This document shows positions 1 through 5,421 of a DNA stretch of 19,051 bases, in pieces. Every line of letters starts with the position of its first letter. Position 1 is the first letter of the stretch. The translations under genes and the position numbers were made by a program. Source of the DNA: Gammaproteobacteria bacterium (lineage in GTDB: Bacteria > Pseudomonadota > Gammaproteobacteria > Granulosicoccales > Granulosicoccaceae); NCBI GenBank assembly GCA_020444765.1, contig JAGRHW010000019.1, forward strand, positions 1-19,051, in the 5' to 3' direction. Under the pieces are notes generated by a model, which was given only the letters and a program-made list of their open reading frames with translations, made no database searches and was not told where the DNA came from.

Positions 1-41
1 TTCCGTACGGCTTGCATCATTGGCGAGTTTTCCATGTTCCG
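1..41. repeat. Terminal direct overlap (left copy), circular-contig signature
   Basis: Bases 1-41 are identical to 19011-19051. The overlap lies inside a 36-bp coding repeat (one unit plus 5 bp), so the assembly was probably broken in the repeat array of a circular molecule. The copy number of the repeat may have been collapsed or miscounted. Confidence 0.85.
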
Positions 42-209
42 TACGGCTTGCATCATTGGCGAGTTTTCCATGTTCCGCACGGCTTGCATCGATGGTAAGT
101 TCTCTATGTCCCGCACGGCTCTCATCATTGGGGATAGAGAACGGGAGCAGTCGATGCAGATCATTTCCTCATTTTTAATATTTTTACTACATAGTATGCA
201 TTTTTTCAT
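1..209 (-). CDS. N-terminal part of zinc-ribbon/repeat/SH3 protein (continues at 19051)
   Basis: This is the 5' part of a minus-strand gene that runs off base 1 and continues from the right end of the window. The ATG at 209-207 lies 18 nt after the repA stop and is followed by an open frame reading MKKCILCSKNIKNEEMICIDC. Two CxxC pairs (residues 4-7 and 18-21) make a short zinc ribbon. From about residue 24 a 12-residue repeat begins, first degenerate (SLSPMMRAVRDI, ENLPSMQAVRNM), then nearly perfect (MENSPMMQAVRN). Merging the identical 41-base ends keeps the frame and gives about 321 residues in total. A GGGGAAAG stretch 8 nt before the ATG could be a weak ribosome site. The gene is probably co-transcribed with repA. 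The zinc ribbon and the reading frame are seen directly; function is unknown. Confidence 0.75.
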   Translation of the reverse strand, partial: MKKCILCSKNIKNEEMICIDCSRSLSPMMRAVRDIENLPSMQAVRNMENSPMMQAVRNMENSPMMQAVR

Positions 210-227
210 GGGACATGCTTTCCCCGC

Positions 228-1286
228 TTATATACCTTGTTTCGTCCGTGCATAACGGTTGCGGCAAAATCCAATAAACGCTTTGTCGGGGTCTGTTAGG
301 GGGGGGCATCCGGTATCAATCCAGTGAGTAATCCAATCGGACTCCCAAGCATAAACATCTTGACCAAGTGTATAGGAGCGCGCTTTCTCGTAGGTTTCAT
401 CAGGGTTTTGAATGTAAGGTCTGCGTTCCGTAAGCTTCTTATCTTCCCACCATTTTTTGCGATTAATAAAAATCATTTTATCATTGAGTTCGTCAATTTC
501 TATTGCATAGTCTGGCAGACTATTACGTTCGGCGATTTCTTTTAGCGCTTGTTTAAAGCGTTTTTTTGTCCCGCGCGAACCGCTTTTTTTGTAAATCAGA
601 TCGATACTTATCGGGTGCTCATCTTTTCGACCGCAATGCTTACGTCCAAGCTCGTAAATGCGCCGTTCTATTGGTTTCCTAAGTCTGAAGTAATCGGGAT
701 GTAGGGTTAAGACACTGGTGTTTTCAACGGCTTGATACATCCAGTTTGATAGGGTTATGTCACACCACAAAAGTCGACCATCAATCCCATTTTTTCGTCG
801 TATCCCTGCCTCATCAATAAGATTAAATGCCCTCCACTCCTCTTCATCGCCTGTTTGTATATTGGTTCGAATTTTGGTGCCTTGCAGGCGGTCTAGGCTG
901 TCTTGTAAAGCCATATAATCACGGCCAGACGTGCCTCGGTTAGTAAATATCAGCAAATCTTTGCTGTTAATTCGTACTGTGCGGGATATTGCCTCTCCCC
1001 TATTTTTTTTTGCCATAAGTTGAGAAATAGCAAATATCAAAATGTCTTTGTCGTAGATCGTGGCGGCTCCGCCTATGTCAGGCCGAATTTCGATCCAATT
1101 GCCATTATGCTCATACCGTCTTACGGTGGTATCCGGCTTTTTTGATAGTGAGTAAAACGGATGCTCCATTTCTTGGGTGATGTCTTTTAGAACAGCGTCA
1201 GCAACATCGCAAATGAAGAAGTCACCTTGTGGATATCGAAGAGGTGAAAGTTGTTTCTCGTCGTTTTTCGTGGTTTTAGGTACCAT
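228..1286 (-). CDS. repA: Plasmid replication initiator RepA (RPA family)
   Basis: This is the initiator that should bind the adjacent iterons and open the origin with DnaA. The region MEHPFYSLSKKPDTTVRRYEHNG, followed by IEIRPDIGGAATIYDKDILIFAISQL (about residues 40-95), is the hallmark of the 'replication initiator protein A' (RPA) family of proteobacterial plasmids. The later RKPIERRIYELGRKHCG segment looks like a winged-helix DNA-binding part. Length (352 residues) fits the family. I chose the ATG at 1286; an upstream in-frame TTG at 1292 is possible. Iteron 1 (1269-1284) lies inside the first codons, and iteron 2 fills the spacer of a likely promoter, so autorepression by RepA is expected. 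No good Shine-Dalgarno precedes the ATG. The stop lies 18 nt before the zinc-ribbon/SH3 gene. Confidence 0.93.
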   Translation of the reverse strand: MVPKTTKNDEKQLSPLRYPQGDFFICDVADAVLKDITQEMEHPFYSLSKKPDTTVRRYEHNGNWIEIRPDIGGAATIYDKDILIFAISQLMAKKNRGEAISRTVRINSKDLLIFTNRGTSGRDYMALQDSLDRLQGTKIRTNIQTGDEEEWRAFNLIDEAGIRRKNGIDGRLLWCDITLSNWMYQAVENTSVLTLHPDYFRLRKPIERRIYELGRKHCGRKDEHPISIDLIYKKSGSRGTKKRFKQALKEIAERNSLPDYAIEIDELNDKMIFINRKKWWEDKKLTERRPYIQNPDETYEKARSYTLGQDVYAWESDWITHWIDTGCPPLTDPDKAFIGFCRNRYARTKQGI

Positions 1287-1291
1287 CTTCA

Positions 1292-1321
1292 AATATTCGT
1301 GGTTTTAGGTACCTGTGTCAA
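1292..1321 (-). promoter_or_regulatory. Likely repA promoter, overlapped by iteron 2
   Basis: On the minus strand TTGACA (1321-1316) is followed after 18 nt by AATATT (1297-1292). The spacer is essentially iteron 2 (1298-1313). The predicted transcript start (about 1285-1286) coincides with the repA ATG, which implies a leaderless message and direct repression by RepA bound to the iteron. Confidence 0.55.
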
Positions 1322-1350
1322 TAATTCGTGGTTTTAGGTACCTTTCTGAT

Positions 1351-1359
1351 TGTGGATAA
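1351..1359 (-). promoter_or_regulatory. DnaA box 1
   Basis: TGTGGATAA is the exact complement of the DnaA consensus TTATCCACA. It sits in the 30-bp gap between the two iteron groups. Confidence 0.8.
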
Positions 1360-1533
1360 CTTTTTCCTTCATCGTGGTTTTAGGTACCTTTCATCGTGGT
1401 TTTAGGTACCTTTCATCGTGGTTTTAGGTACCGTGCACAATATATTTTTGTTGTTTTTCATTACGTTATAGGATTTTTTCTGTTCCTAACACATATTTAA
1501 CACTATTTTTAACACTTAAAACACCTCATTTTC

Positions 1534-1542
1534 TGTGGATAA
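1534..1542 (-). promoter_or_regulatory. DnaA box 2
   Basis: This is a second exact TGTGGATAA, at the far edge of the AT-rich tract. The two boxes bracket the probable melting region together with the upstream iterons. Confidence 0.75.
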
Positions 1543-1559
1543 CTTTCACCAGTCCCTAA

Positions 1560-2020
1560 ATCCACGTTTAAAAACCCCCTGCCCTTCGTTCGCTATCGCT
1601 CACTACGCCCCGCCCTTAACGGGCGGCCTGATAATGAATTCGCTTCGCTCATGCTTAAAACAATCGGCACAAGGCCGATTGAAAGGCGGTTTGGCAAGAA
1701 AAGAACTTTACAGGCTTCAATAAGCCCTGTTTTTGTTCCGGCGGCCATAGAACGGGGCTTTCGGAGAGTTCATCGTGCCGCCTACCGTGCTTCGCACCTA
1801 TCGGGACGTTTGGAAGATTGGCTTTGCAGGAAGCCAAAGACGCTTTTTCAGCCCTTGAAAAGGCAATCACAGGGAAAGAGGTTAGGCCAGAAGTGCCATT
1901 TTTCGCAAAATTTGCCCTCCTGATAGCCCCAAAACCATTTTTCGGTACTCTCCCCTACCCCAACCAAAAAACGCCTGTACGGGCTTCTATGGGCTTCCTA
2001 TAAGGCATAGTATCATTGAA
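1560..2020. other. Hairpin-rich non-coding region beside oriV
   Basis: No convincing gene is visible; the short open frames here have no recognisable domain. The stretch is dense in stem-loops: CCGCCC/GGGCGG (1610-1626), CAATCGG/CCGATTG (1661-1681), ACAGGCTT/AAGCCCTGT followed by T5 (1710-1734, terminator-like on the plus strand), GTGC/GCAC (near 1790) and TTGGCTT/AAGCCAA (1818-1837). It could be a single-strand initiation site, a structured RNA or decayed sequence. Nothing in the sequence decides between these. Confidence 0.4.
1710..1734 (+). terminator. Possible intrinsic terminator
   Basis: An 8-bp stem with one bulged C (ACAGGCTT / AAGCCCTGT, loop CAAT) is followed by TTTTT. No gene clearly ends here, so it may serve an unseen RNA. 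Confidence 0.35.
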
Positions 2021-2028
2021 TTTTTTCC

Positions 2029-2077
2029 TTGGAATTATGCTAATAATGGCATAATATATTAAAAAAGGCATAATATA
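2029..2077 (+). promoter_or_regulatory. Toxin-antitoxin promoter and operator
   Basis: TTGGAA (2029-2034) and TAATAT (2052-2057) are 17 nt apart. A perfect inverted repeat ATTATGC/GCATAAT (2034-2040 and 2049-2055, 8-nt gap) covers this promoter. GGCATAATATA occurs twice (2048-2058 and 2067-2077). These are plausible sites for autoregulation by the downstream HTH antitoxins, as is usual for type II modules. Confidence 0.55.
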
Positions 2078-2081
2078 ACCG

Positions 2082-2408
2082 ATGACATGGATAGTAGAAA
2101 CGCTCAATGAAACCGTAGATGCTGAATTAGAAGCCTTGCCCAAGGATATGAAAGCCAGGTTTTCTTTTATCGGCAGATTGATACAAAGTCACGGATTGGA
2201 AAAAATCCATGAACCGCACATCAAACACCTTGAAGGTGATTTGTGGGAAATGCGGATGAAGGGCAAAGACGGGATTTCAAGGGCAATCTATGTTACGGCA
2301 AGACCCAAGCGGGTTGTTGTTGTGCGGGTTTTCATCAAGAAAACGCAAAAGACACCACGGCGGGAAATAACCCTTGCCTTGAAACGCGCAAAGGAGATAA
2401 ACCAATGA
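2082..2408 (+). CDS. RelE/HigB-like (Gp49 family) toxin
   Basis: This 108-residue protein resembles the phage-derived Gp49/HigB branch of RelE-type toxins, which cleave mRNA on the ribosome. Visible family features are the helical N-terminal half, the KHLEGDLWEMRMK strand, then SRAIYVTARPKRVVVVRVFIKKTQKTPRREI followed by a basic helix. That is the usual order WElR-(x)n-R(I/A)iY...vvlL..F.KK..KtP..ei. It is first in a three-gene operon, the toxin-first order of higBA loci. Its TGA overlaps the next ATG (2405-2408). The ATG at 2082 has no clear Shine-Dalgarno, which would keep toxin translation low. The assignment rests on sequence pattern only. Confidence 0.85.
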   Translation: MTWIVETLNETVDAELEALPKDMKARFSFIGRLIQSHGLEKIHEPHIKHLEGDLWEMRMKGKDGISRAIYVTARPKRVVVVRVFIKKTQKTPRREITLALKRAKEINQ

Positions 2409-2689
2409 CAAAATTAAAAGATTTACATGACAAGTGGTATAAGAACGATCCCGAGTATGCCGCCGAATATGATGCGCTCGAAGATGAATTTGCCTTGGCT
2501 TCCGCAGTCATCAACGCGCGAAAACAAGCCAATTTGACGCAAGAGGAGCTGGCGAAAAAAATGGAAACCACGCAAGCGCAAATTGCCCGTATTGAAGGCG
2601 GAAAAATGCCTTCCATGCGCACATTGGAGCGTTTGGCCGCAGCCACGGGCACACAGTTGAAAGTCACTTTTGAATCAGTGCCTAAATAA
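2405..2689 (+). CDS. HigA-like XRE-family antitoxin
   Basis: The protein has 94 residues. I set the start at the ATG at 2405, which overlaps the toxin stop (ATGA) and is preceded by AAAGGAG. A C-terminal Cro/C1-type helix-turn-helix is clear: INARKQANLTQEELAKKMETTQAQIARIEGG, then a further MRTLERLAAATG helix. The acidic N-terminal half (DPEYAAEYDALEDEF) is typical of HigA-type antitoxins paired with Gp49 toxins. It should neutralise the upstream toxin and repress the operon through the inverted repeat at 2034-2055. Its stop overlaps the start of a second HTH gene by one base. Confidence 0.88.
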   Translation: MTKLKDLHDKWYKNDPEYAAEYDALEDEFALASAVINARKQANLTQEELAKKMETTQAQIARIEGGKMPSMRTLERLAAATGTQLKVTFESVPK

Positions 2690-3009
2690 TGGTTAGAAAA
2701 CACAGAACCAACAGCGAAGCCATGGAAGATTATTTCCGCGCCTGGCCGGAAGACATCGAGCGGTATCTAAAAGGGATTTTCGAAGATTACGCGGAATATG
2801 GGGATAGCGCGGTGCTGTTGACCCAGCTTCGCACCGTTGCCCGCGCCAAGGGCATCAGTGAAATGGCCAACGAAATCGGCATGACCCGCCAAGGGCTACA
2901 AAAAGCCCTCTCGTCAAAGGGAAATCCCCGCTTGGAGAACGTCAACGCCATCATGAAGGCCATGGGCTATCACCTTGTCCCCCAGAAACTGGACAGCCTC
3001 AACGGATAA
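2689..3009 (+). CDS. HI1420-family addiction-module antidote-like HTH protein
   Basis: This 106-residue protein has the order DYFRAWPEDIERYLKGIFEDYAEYGD, then a helix-turn-helix, ISEMANEIGMTRQGLQKALSSKGNPRLENVNAIMKAMGYHL. That is the pattern of the 'probable addiction module antidote' (HI1420-like) family. Such proteins normally follow an HI1419-type toxin, but here the gene follows the toxin/HigA-like pair with a one-base stop/start overlap (TAATG at 2687-2691). It is therefore a second antitoxin without its own toxin, in the same operon. It could add repression or protect against a chromosomal toxin. Its 3' end overlaps the convergent 67-residue ORF by 11 nt. Confidence 0.82.
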   Translation: MVRKHRTNSEAMEDYFRAWPEDIERYLKGIFEDYAEYGDSAVLLTQLRTVARAKGISEMANEIGMTRQGLQKALSSKGNPRLENVNAIMKAMGYHLVPQKLDSLNG

Positions 3010-3202
3010 AGACGTTTCCATTGAGCCCCTTCCGCGCTAAAGATTTCTGCAATTTTTCGATAGCATCGCGCATGGTATAGGCTTCGTCTTCGTCTATTGC
3101 GTTGTTGCTGATTTCCTGCCAGCCAATACGCTTAACAAATTGCGCCAAGGCCATGGTTTGGGCTTGCGTGATGTTTTCCAGCTCAAGAATTAAATCGCTC
3201 AT
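2999..3202 (-). CDS. Small conserved-looking hypothetical protein (67 aa), par-linked
   Basis: The protein is 67 residues, mostly helical by composition, acidic in the middle (NNAIDEDEAYTMRDAIEKLQKSL) with a short basic C-terminus. I do not recognise a family with certainty; small ORFs of this kind often follow par genes. The start ATG at 3202 has AGGTGA a few bases upstream. The 65-bp gap to the RHH gene holds the same direct repeats found upstream of parA (ACAAACCCACAT and ACATTACCACATTTG), so it is probably regulated with the par operon. It is convergent with, and slightly overlaps, the antitoxin gene. Confidence 0.65.
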   Translation of the reverse strand: MSDLILELENITQAQTMALAQFVKRIGWQEISNNAIDEDEAYTMRDAIEKLQKSLARKGLNGNVFIR

Positions 3203-3210
3203 AAGTCACC

Positions 3211-3263
3211 TTCCCCTATTTTGCGGGAAACCACAAACCCACATTTGTACATTACCACATTTG
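3211..3263. repeat. Par-type repeat block between the RHH gene and the 67-aa ORF
   Basis: The block contains ACAAACCCACAT (3233-3244) and ACATTACCACATTTG (3249-3263), both also present upstream of parA (4210-4221 and 4178-4192). Positions 3214-3247 are a 34-bp identical copy of 3743-3776 inside parA. Likely binding sites for the RHH partition protein. Confidence 0.7.
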
Positions 3264-3267
3264 AAGG

Positions 3268-3555
3268 TTATTGTTTTTCCAGTTCTTCGCACCGCACGAG
3301 AATGAAATTTTCAATTTCCTTGGTCATTTTCAGACCGTGAGCAGAACAAACGGTTTTAAAGCGTGTATGGACGCTTTCCGGCAAATCAACGCTCAAGCGC
3401 TTGGTTTTTTCTGCGACCGCCAAACCCACATTTGCGGGTTTGCGGGTTTGTGGGGGGGTGTCTTGCCCTGCCCCGCCACGCTCAAACGCTTCAATATCAG
3501 CTATTGACAGTTGATTGCTCGGTTTCGGCGCTGTCTGAAAACTCTTCTTTGCCAT
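3268..3555 (-). CDS. Ribbon-helix-helix partition protein (ParG/ParB-like)
   Basis: This 95-residue protein has a flexible Pro/Thr-rich N-terminal half and a C-terminal ribbon-helix-helix fold (about residues 50-93: KTKRLSVDLPESVHTRFK strand and helix, then MTKEIENFILVRCEEL). The arrangement matches ParG-type centromere-binding proteins, which bind the parC repeats, repress the par promoter and stimulate the ParA ATPase through the flexible arm. Its ATG lies inside the 3' end of parA (59-nt overlap), so the two are translationally linked. The coding DNA itself contains a CAAACCCACAT motif (3421-3431). The domain is clear; the exact name is not. Confidence 0.82.
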   Translation of the reverse strand: MAKKSFQTAPKPSNQLSIADIEAFERGGAGQDTPPQTRKPANVGLAVAEKTKRLSVDLPESVHTRFKTVCSAHGLKMTKEIENFILVRCEELEKQ

Positions 3556-4171
3556 AGTTCGTTATTTCTTTCGTTAGGTTAATAATTTGCAGTTGAGCTT
3601 TTTTGTCCGTGCCCCATTCAAAAATACTTTGTCCCATGGTCGCACTTTCGGCGAAGGACACGCGATTTTCGATATCGGTATCGAATATGCGGACATTTTC
3701 GCCGCTCACCATGTCGCGAATTTCCCGACCGATAATCGTATTCCCTATTTTGCGGGAAACCACAAACCCACATTTGAGGGTTGGCTTGTAATCTTGTGCT
3801 TGGCGGATTTGCTGGACAGTTACATCCGAAGCCCATGAAGACAGGCCGGAAGGTTCTATCGGCATAATGACCAAATCAGAGGCAATAATGACCGAACGGG
3901 AAATACTTTCTGCATGGGGCGGGGCGTCGATAATCGTGTAGTGATAATCAAGCGCCATTTTCAACGTGTCTTTTGCCATGTTCTCCCGCGCCATGGCGAC
4001 CACTTGAAAGGGCGTTTCTTCCCGCAGGCTTGCCCACGTACTGGCCGAAGCCTGTTTGTCCGCATCGATGAGCAAAACTTTATGTCCGGCTTTTGCCAAG
4101 GCACCGGCGACATTGATGGACAGGGTTGTTTTGCCCACGCCGCCTTTTTGATTGATGAATGAAATAATCAT
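3497..4171 (-). CDS. parA: ParA-family partition ATPase (type Ib, ParF-like)
   Basis: The protein is a deviant Walker-type ATPase of plasmid segregation, forming dynamic assemblies on the nucleoid that move the plasmid. The Walker A motif KGGVGKTT is at residues 9-16, right at the N-terminus, followed by VLLIDADKQASASTW (A') and YTIIDAPPH (Walker B). At 224 residues with no N-terminal HTH it belongs to the short ParF/type Ib class, which pairs with an RHH protein, as it does here. The C-terminal tail (EEFSDSAETEQSTVNS) is encoded by the overlap with the RHH gene. A 34-bp coding segment (3743-3776, residues KCGFVVSRKIG) is duplicated at 3214-3247. The promoter and operator sites lie at 4172-4262. 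Confidence 0.93.
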   Translation of the reverse strand: MIISFINQKGGVGKTTLSINVAGALAKAGHKVLLIDADKQASASTWASLREETPFQVVAMARENMAKDTLKMALDYHYTIIDAPPHAESISRSVIIASDLVIMPIEPSGLSSWASDVTVQQIRQAQDYKPTLKCGFVVSRKIGNTIIGREIRDMVSGENVRIFDTDIENRVSFAESATMGQSIFEWGTDKKAQLQIINLTKEITNYGKEEFSDSAETEQSTVNS

Positions 4172-4262
4172 AAACCCACATTACCACATTTGCGTATTCA
4201 CACAATACCACAAACCCACATTTTAACAAACACGCTTTTGTGTTTTTTTACATTCCCACATT
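4172..4262 (-). promoter_or_regulatory. parA promoter with centromere/operator repeats
   Basis: On the minus strand TTGTTA (4229-4224) and TATTGT (4207-4202) are 16 nt apart. The spacer contains the 12-mer ACAAACCCACAT (plus-strand 4210-4221). Related copies lie at 4170-4181 (one mismatch, overlapping the parA ATG), 4178-4192 (ACATTACCACATTTG) and about 4253-4262 (TCCCACATTT). A repressor bound here would block parA transcription; the same repeats are the natural candidate for the partition site. Confidence 0.65.
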
Positions 4263-4319
4263 TATTTGCCATAGTGTATTATCAGGACATTTATTTTTTC
4301 CTTTCAAATATCAATAGCT

Positions 4320-4460
4320 TGCGTAATGATTCCAGCTAGGGACGTTGATGCCAACAGACCCGCCTTGCCTGTCAATAGGGACGTGGTTTCCTCTTTGACA
4401 GGCTTCGGCTTTGGATCTGTTAAACGGTTTTCAACGAGCTGGAATGACCCAGCTTGATAG
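4320..4460. promoter_or_regulatory. Nested inverted repeats upstream of the 64-aa ORF
   Basis: Three structures are nested. ATTCCAGCT/AGCTGGAAT lies at 4329-4337 and 4437-4445. GCCTGTCAA/TTGACAGGC lies at 4367-4375 and 4395-4403, giving outward-facing TTGACA boxes on both strands. AGCTGG/CCAGCT forms a hairpin at 4437-4454. TAGGGACGT is also directly repeated (4337-4345 and 4376-4384). The TTGACA at 4395-4400 is a plausible -35 for the downstream gene, although the TGTTAA 17 nt later is a poor -10. It may be a regulatory or recombination site. Confidence 0.45.
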
Positions 4461-4480
4461 ATAAGAAAGGAACTAAAACC

Positions 4481-4675
4481 ATGTCTAAAAAGCCACATGA
4501 TATTTTAATCGGGGAAGCCTACAAAAACGCCAATGGCGAGGATAAAACAAGCTGGACGCGGGCAGGGGTCTGCTTTCCCATGGATAACGGCGGTTTTTCC
4601 GGCCAGATTACCGAAGGCTTGGCCTTAACGGGCAAATTCATCATCAAAGAGCGCACCGCCAAAGATGAAGGCTAA
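4481..4675 (+). CDS. Small plasmid-borne hypothetical protein (64 aa)
   Basis: I chose the ATG at 4481, preceded by AAAGGA at a good distance, rather than the upstream in-frame ATG at 4454, which lies in the hairpin. The sequence includes EDKTSWTRAGVCFPMDNGGFSGQ, then ALTGKFIIKER. It resembles a widespread family of small proteins of unknown function on plasmids and integrative elements that share a W(S/T)R(I/A)G.(A/C)FP...G.G(F/S) core and a G(R/K)(I/F)..(R/K)E end. No membrane segment or signal peptide. A strong terminator follows directly, so it is probably a single-gene unit. Confidence 0.72.
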   Translation: MSKKPHDILIGEAYKNANGEDKTSWTRAGVCFPMDNGGFSGQITEGLALTGKFIIKERTAKDEG

Positions 4676-4692
4676 ACCCCGAAAATTTTCAG

Positions 4693-4728
4693 GCTTTGGC
4701 GTGGTGACACGCCAAAGCTATTTTCTTT
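4693..4728 (+). terminator. Intrinsic terminator after the 64-aa gene
   Basis: A perfect 11-bp stem GCTTTGGCGTG / CACGCCAAAGC with a GTGA tetraloop (4693-4718) is followed by TATTTTCTTT. It lies 17 nt after the stop codon. Confidence 0.82.
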
Positions 4729-4810
4729 GGCAATATAGCCGCCCACGAGGACGGCCATCAAATTGTTAAGCTAAACTTATTCCTTGAACCGATAGGGTAG
4801 GGGGCTATTT

Positions 4811-5176
4811 GTGGCTTCTATGGTTTGGCGCTTCCGTCGATGGTTTGCGCTAAAAAAATATCAAGCAATCGCGACACAAGAACGCATCGAAACCATAGCC
4901 AATAAATGTTACGTCACTGATGACGACATCCCAATCAAAGAACTGGATGAACTCTCGGAGCTGATCGCCATCTTTGCCGACTATGATTATTGGAACAATC
5001 GGTTACTAGGTGATTGCTTAGGGGTTGGGATACGTTATCGAGATAGTGATTTTATCCGGCGTATGGGTAATGAATTCTATCAACCGCGTATCTATGAAGA
5101 TGACCAAGAGTTTGTTGACAAATACAACGCCTACCATGCCAGAAGACATCCGCCAGCTTTACGGATCGTTGATTAG
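4811..5176 (+). CDS. Hypothetical protein (121 aa)
   Basis: I do not recognise this protein. The frame can start at GTG 4811 or at ATG 4820 (MVWRFRRWFALKKYQ). The N-terminus is very basic and aromatic, the rest acidic with many Tyr, Asp and Glu residues (LIAIFADYDYWNNRLLGDCLGVGIRYRDSDFIRRMGNEFYQPRIYEDDQEF). No transmembrane segment or known motif is evident. Codon use looks like the neighbouring plasmid genes and the frame is undisturbed, which supports a real gene. A clear terminator lies about 190 nt downstream. Confidence 0.6.
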   Translation: MASMVWRFRRWFALKKYQAIATQERIETIANKCYVTDDDIPIKELDELSELIAIFADYDYWNNRLLGDCLGVGIRYRDSDFIRRMGNEFYQPRIYEDDQEFVDKYNAYHARRHPPALRIVD

Positions 5177-5421
5177 AGTGTAGGGGAAACGAAAACGGCG
5201 ACCCATAAGAGTCGCCGCCAATTTCGTGCACGCCCAGTGTCCCCACTGGAACGTCTTTCCACGCTACCCGTAACTTTTGAATATATCAATTCAATTTTGT
5301 GCCGATATCCTAGCCTGCGCGGCAATGAGCGCAAAAATATGTGTGCCGAAGGCACTCCTTAACCCGCCGTTAGGCGGGATTTTTATTTTCTTCAACAGGT
5401 AAAGTGGACTTACTAAAATCT
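5177..5421. other. Non-coding, structured 3' region
   Basis: No gene is visible. The stretch contains a CGGCGAC/GTCGCCG hairpin (5196-5217), a GTGCC/GGCAC hairpin (5343-5355) and the terminator at 5363-5389. The order hairpin, short spacer, terminator is compatible with a small RNA, but no promoter is obvious. Confidence 0.35.
5363..5389 (+). terminator. Intrinsic terminator
   Basis: CCCGCC-GTTA-GGCGGG is a perfect 6-bp GC stem (5363-5378) followed by ATTTTTATTTT. It acts in the plus direction, ending transcription from the 121-aa gene before it meets the minus-strand operon. Confidence 0.8.

Larger units (their letters stand above)
1269..1432. repeat. Six iterons (CGTGGTTTTAGGTACC)
   Basis: Six perfect copies of the 16-mer CGTGGTTTTAGGTACC, all in the same orientation, lie at 1269-1284, 1298-1313, 1327-1342, 1373-1388, 1395-1410 and 1417-1432. 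They form two groups: three at 29-bp spacing over the repA start and promoter, and three at 22-bp spacing (about two helical turns) further upstream. A DnaA box lies between the groups. The architecture suggests one group for autoregulation and one for origin opening. Confidence 0.95.
1269..1542. other. Vegetative replication origin (oriV)
   Basis: The stretch combines six iterons, two perfect DnaA boxes (TGTGGATAA at 1351-1359 and 1534-1542, the complement of TTATCCACA), and a very AT-rich tract between them (about 1438-1530) suited to strand opening. It lies directly upstream of repA, the usual arrangement in iteron plasmids. Confidence 0.88.

Noticed and set aside
34..255. Plus-strand open frame reading MFRTACIIGEFSMFRTAC...
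   Set aside because: It is the antisense of the 12-residue repeat gene; its repetitive product simply mirrors the coding repeats, and it lacks a ribosome site.
1269..1432. Regularly spaced repeats upstream of repA as a CRISPR
   Set aside because: The 16-bp units with 6-13 bp gaps, DnaA boxes and position over the repA promoter are those of iterons.
1651..1923. Open frames on both strands in the hairpin region (90 aa plus, 71 aa minus)
   Set aside because: No domain, no ribosome site, unusual composition and overlap of stem-loops; probably chance frames in GC-richer DNA.
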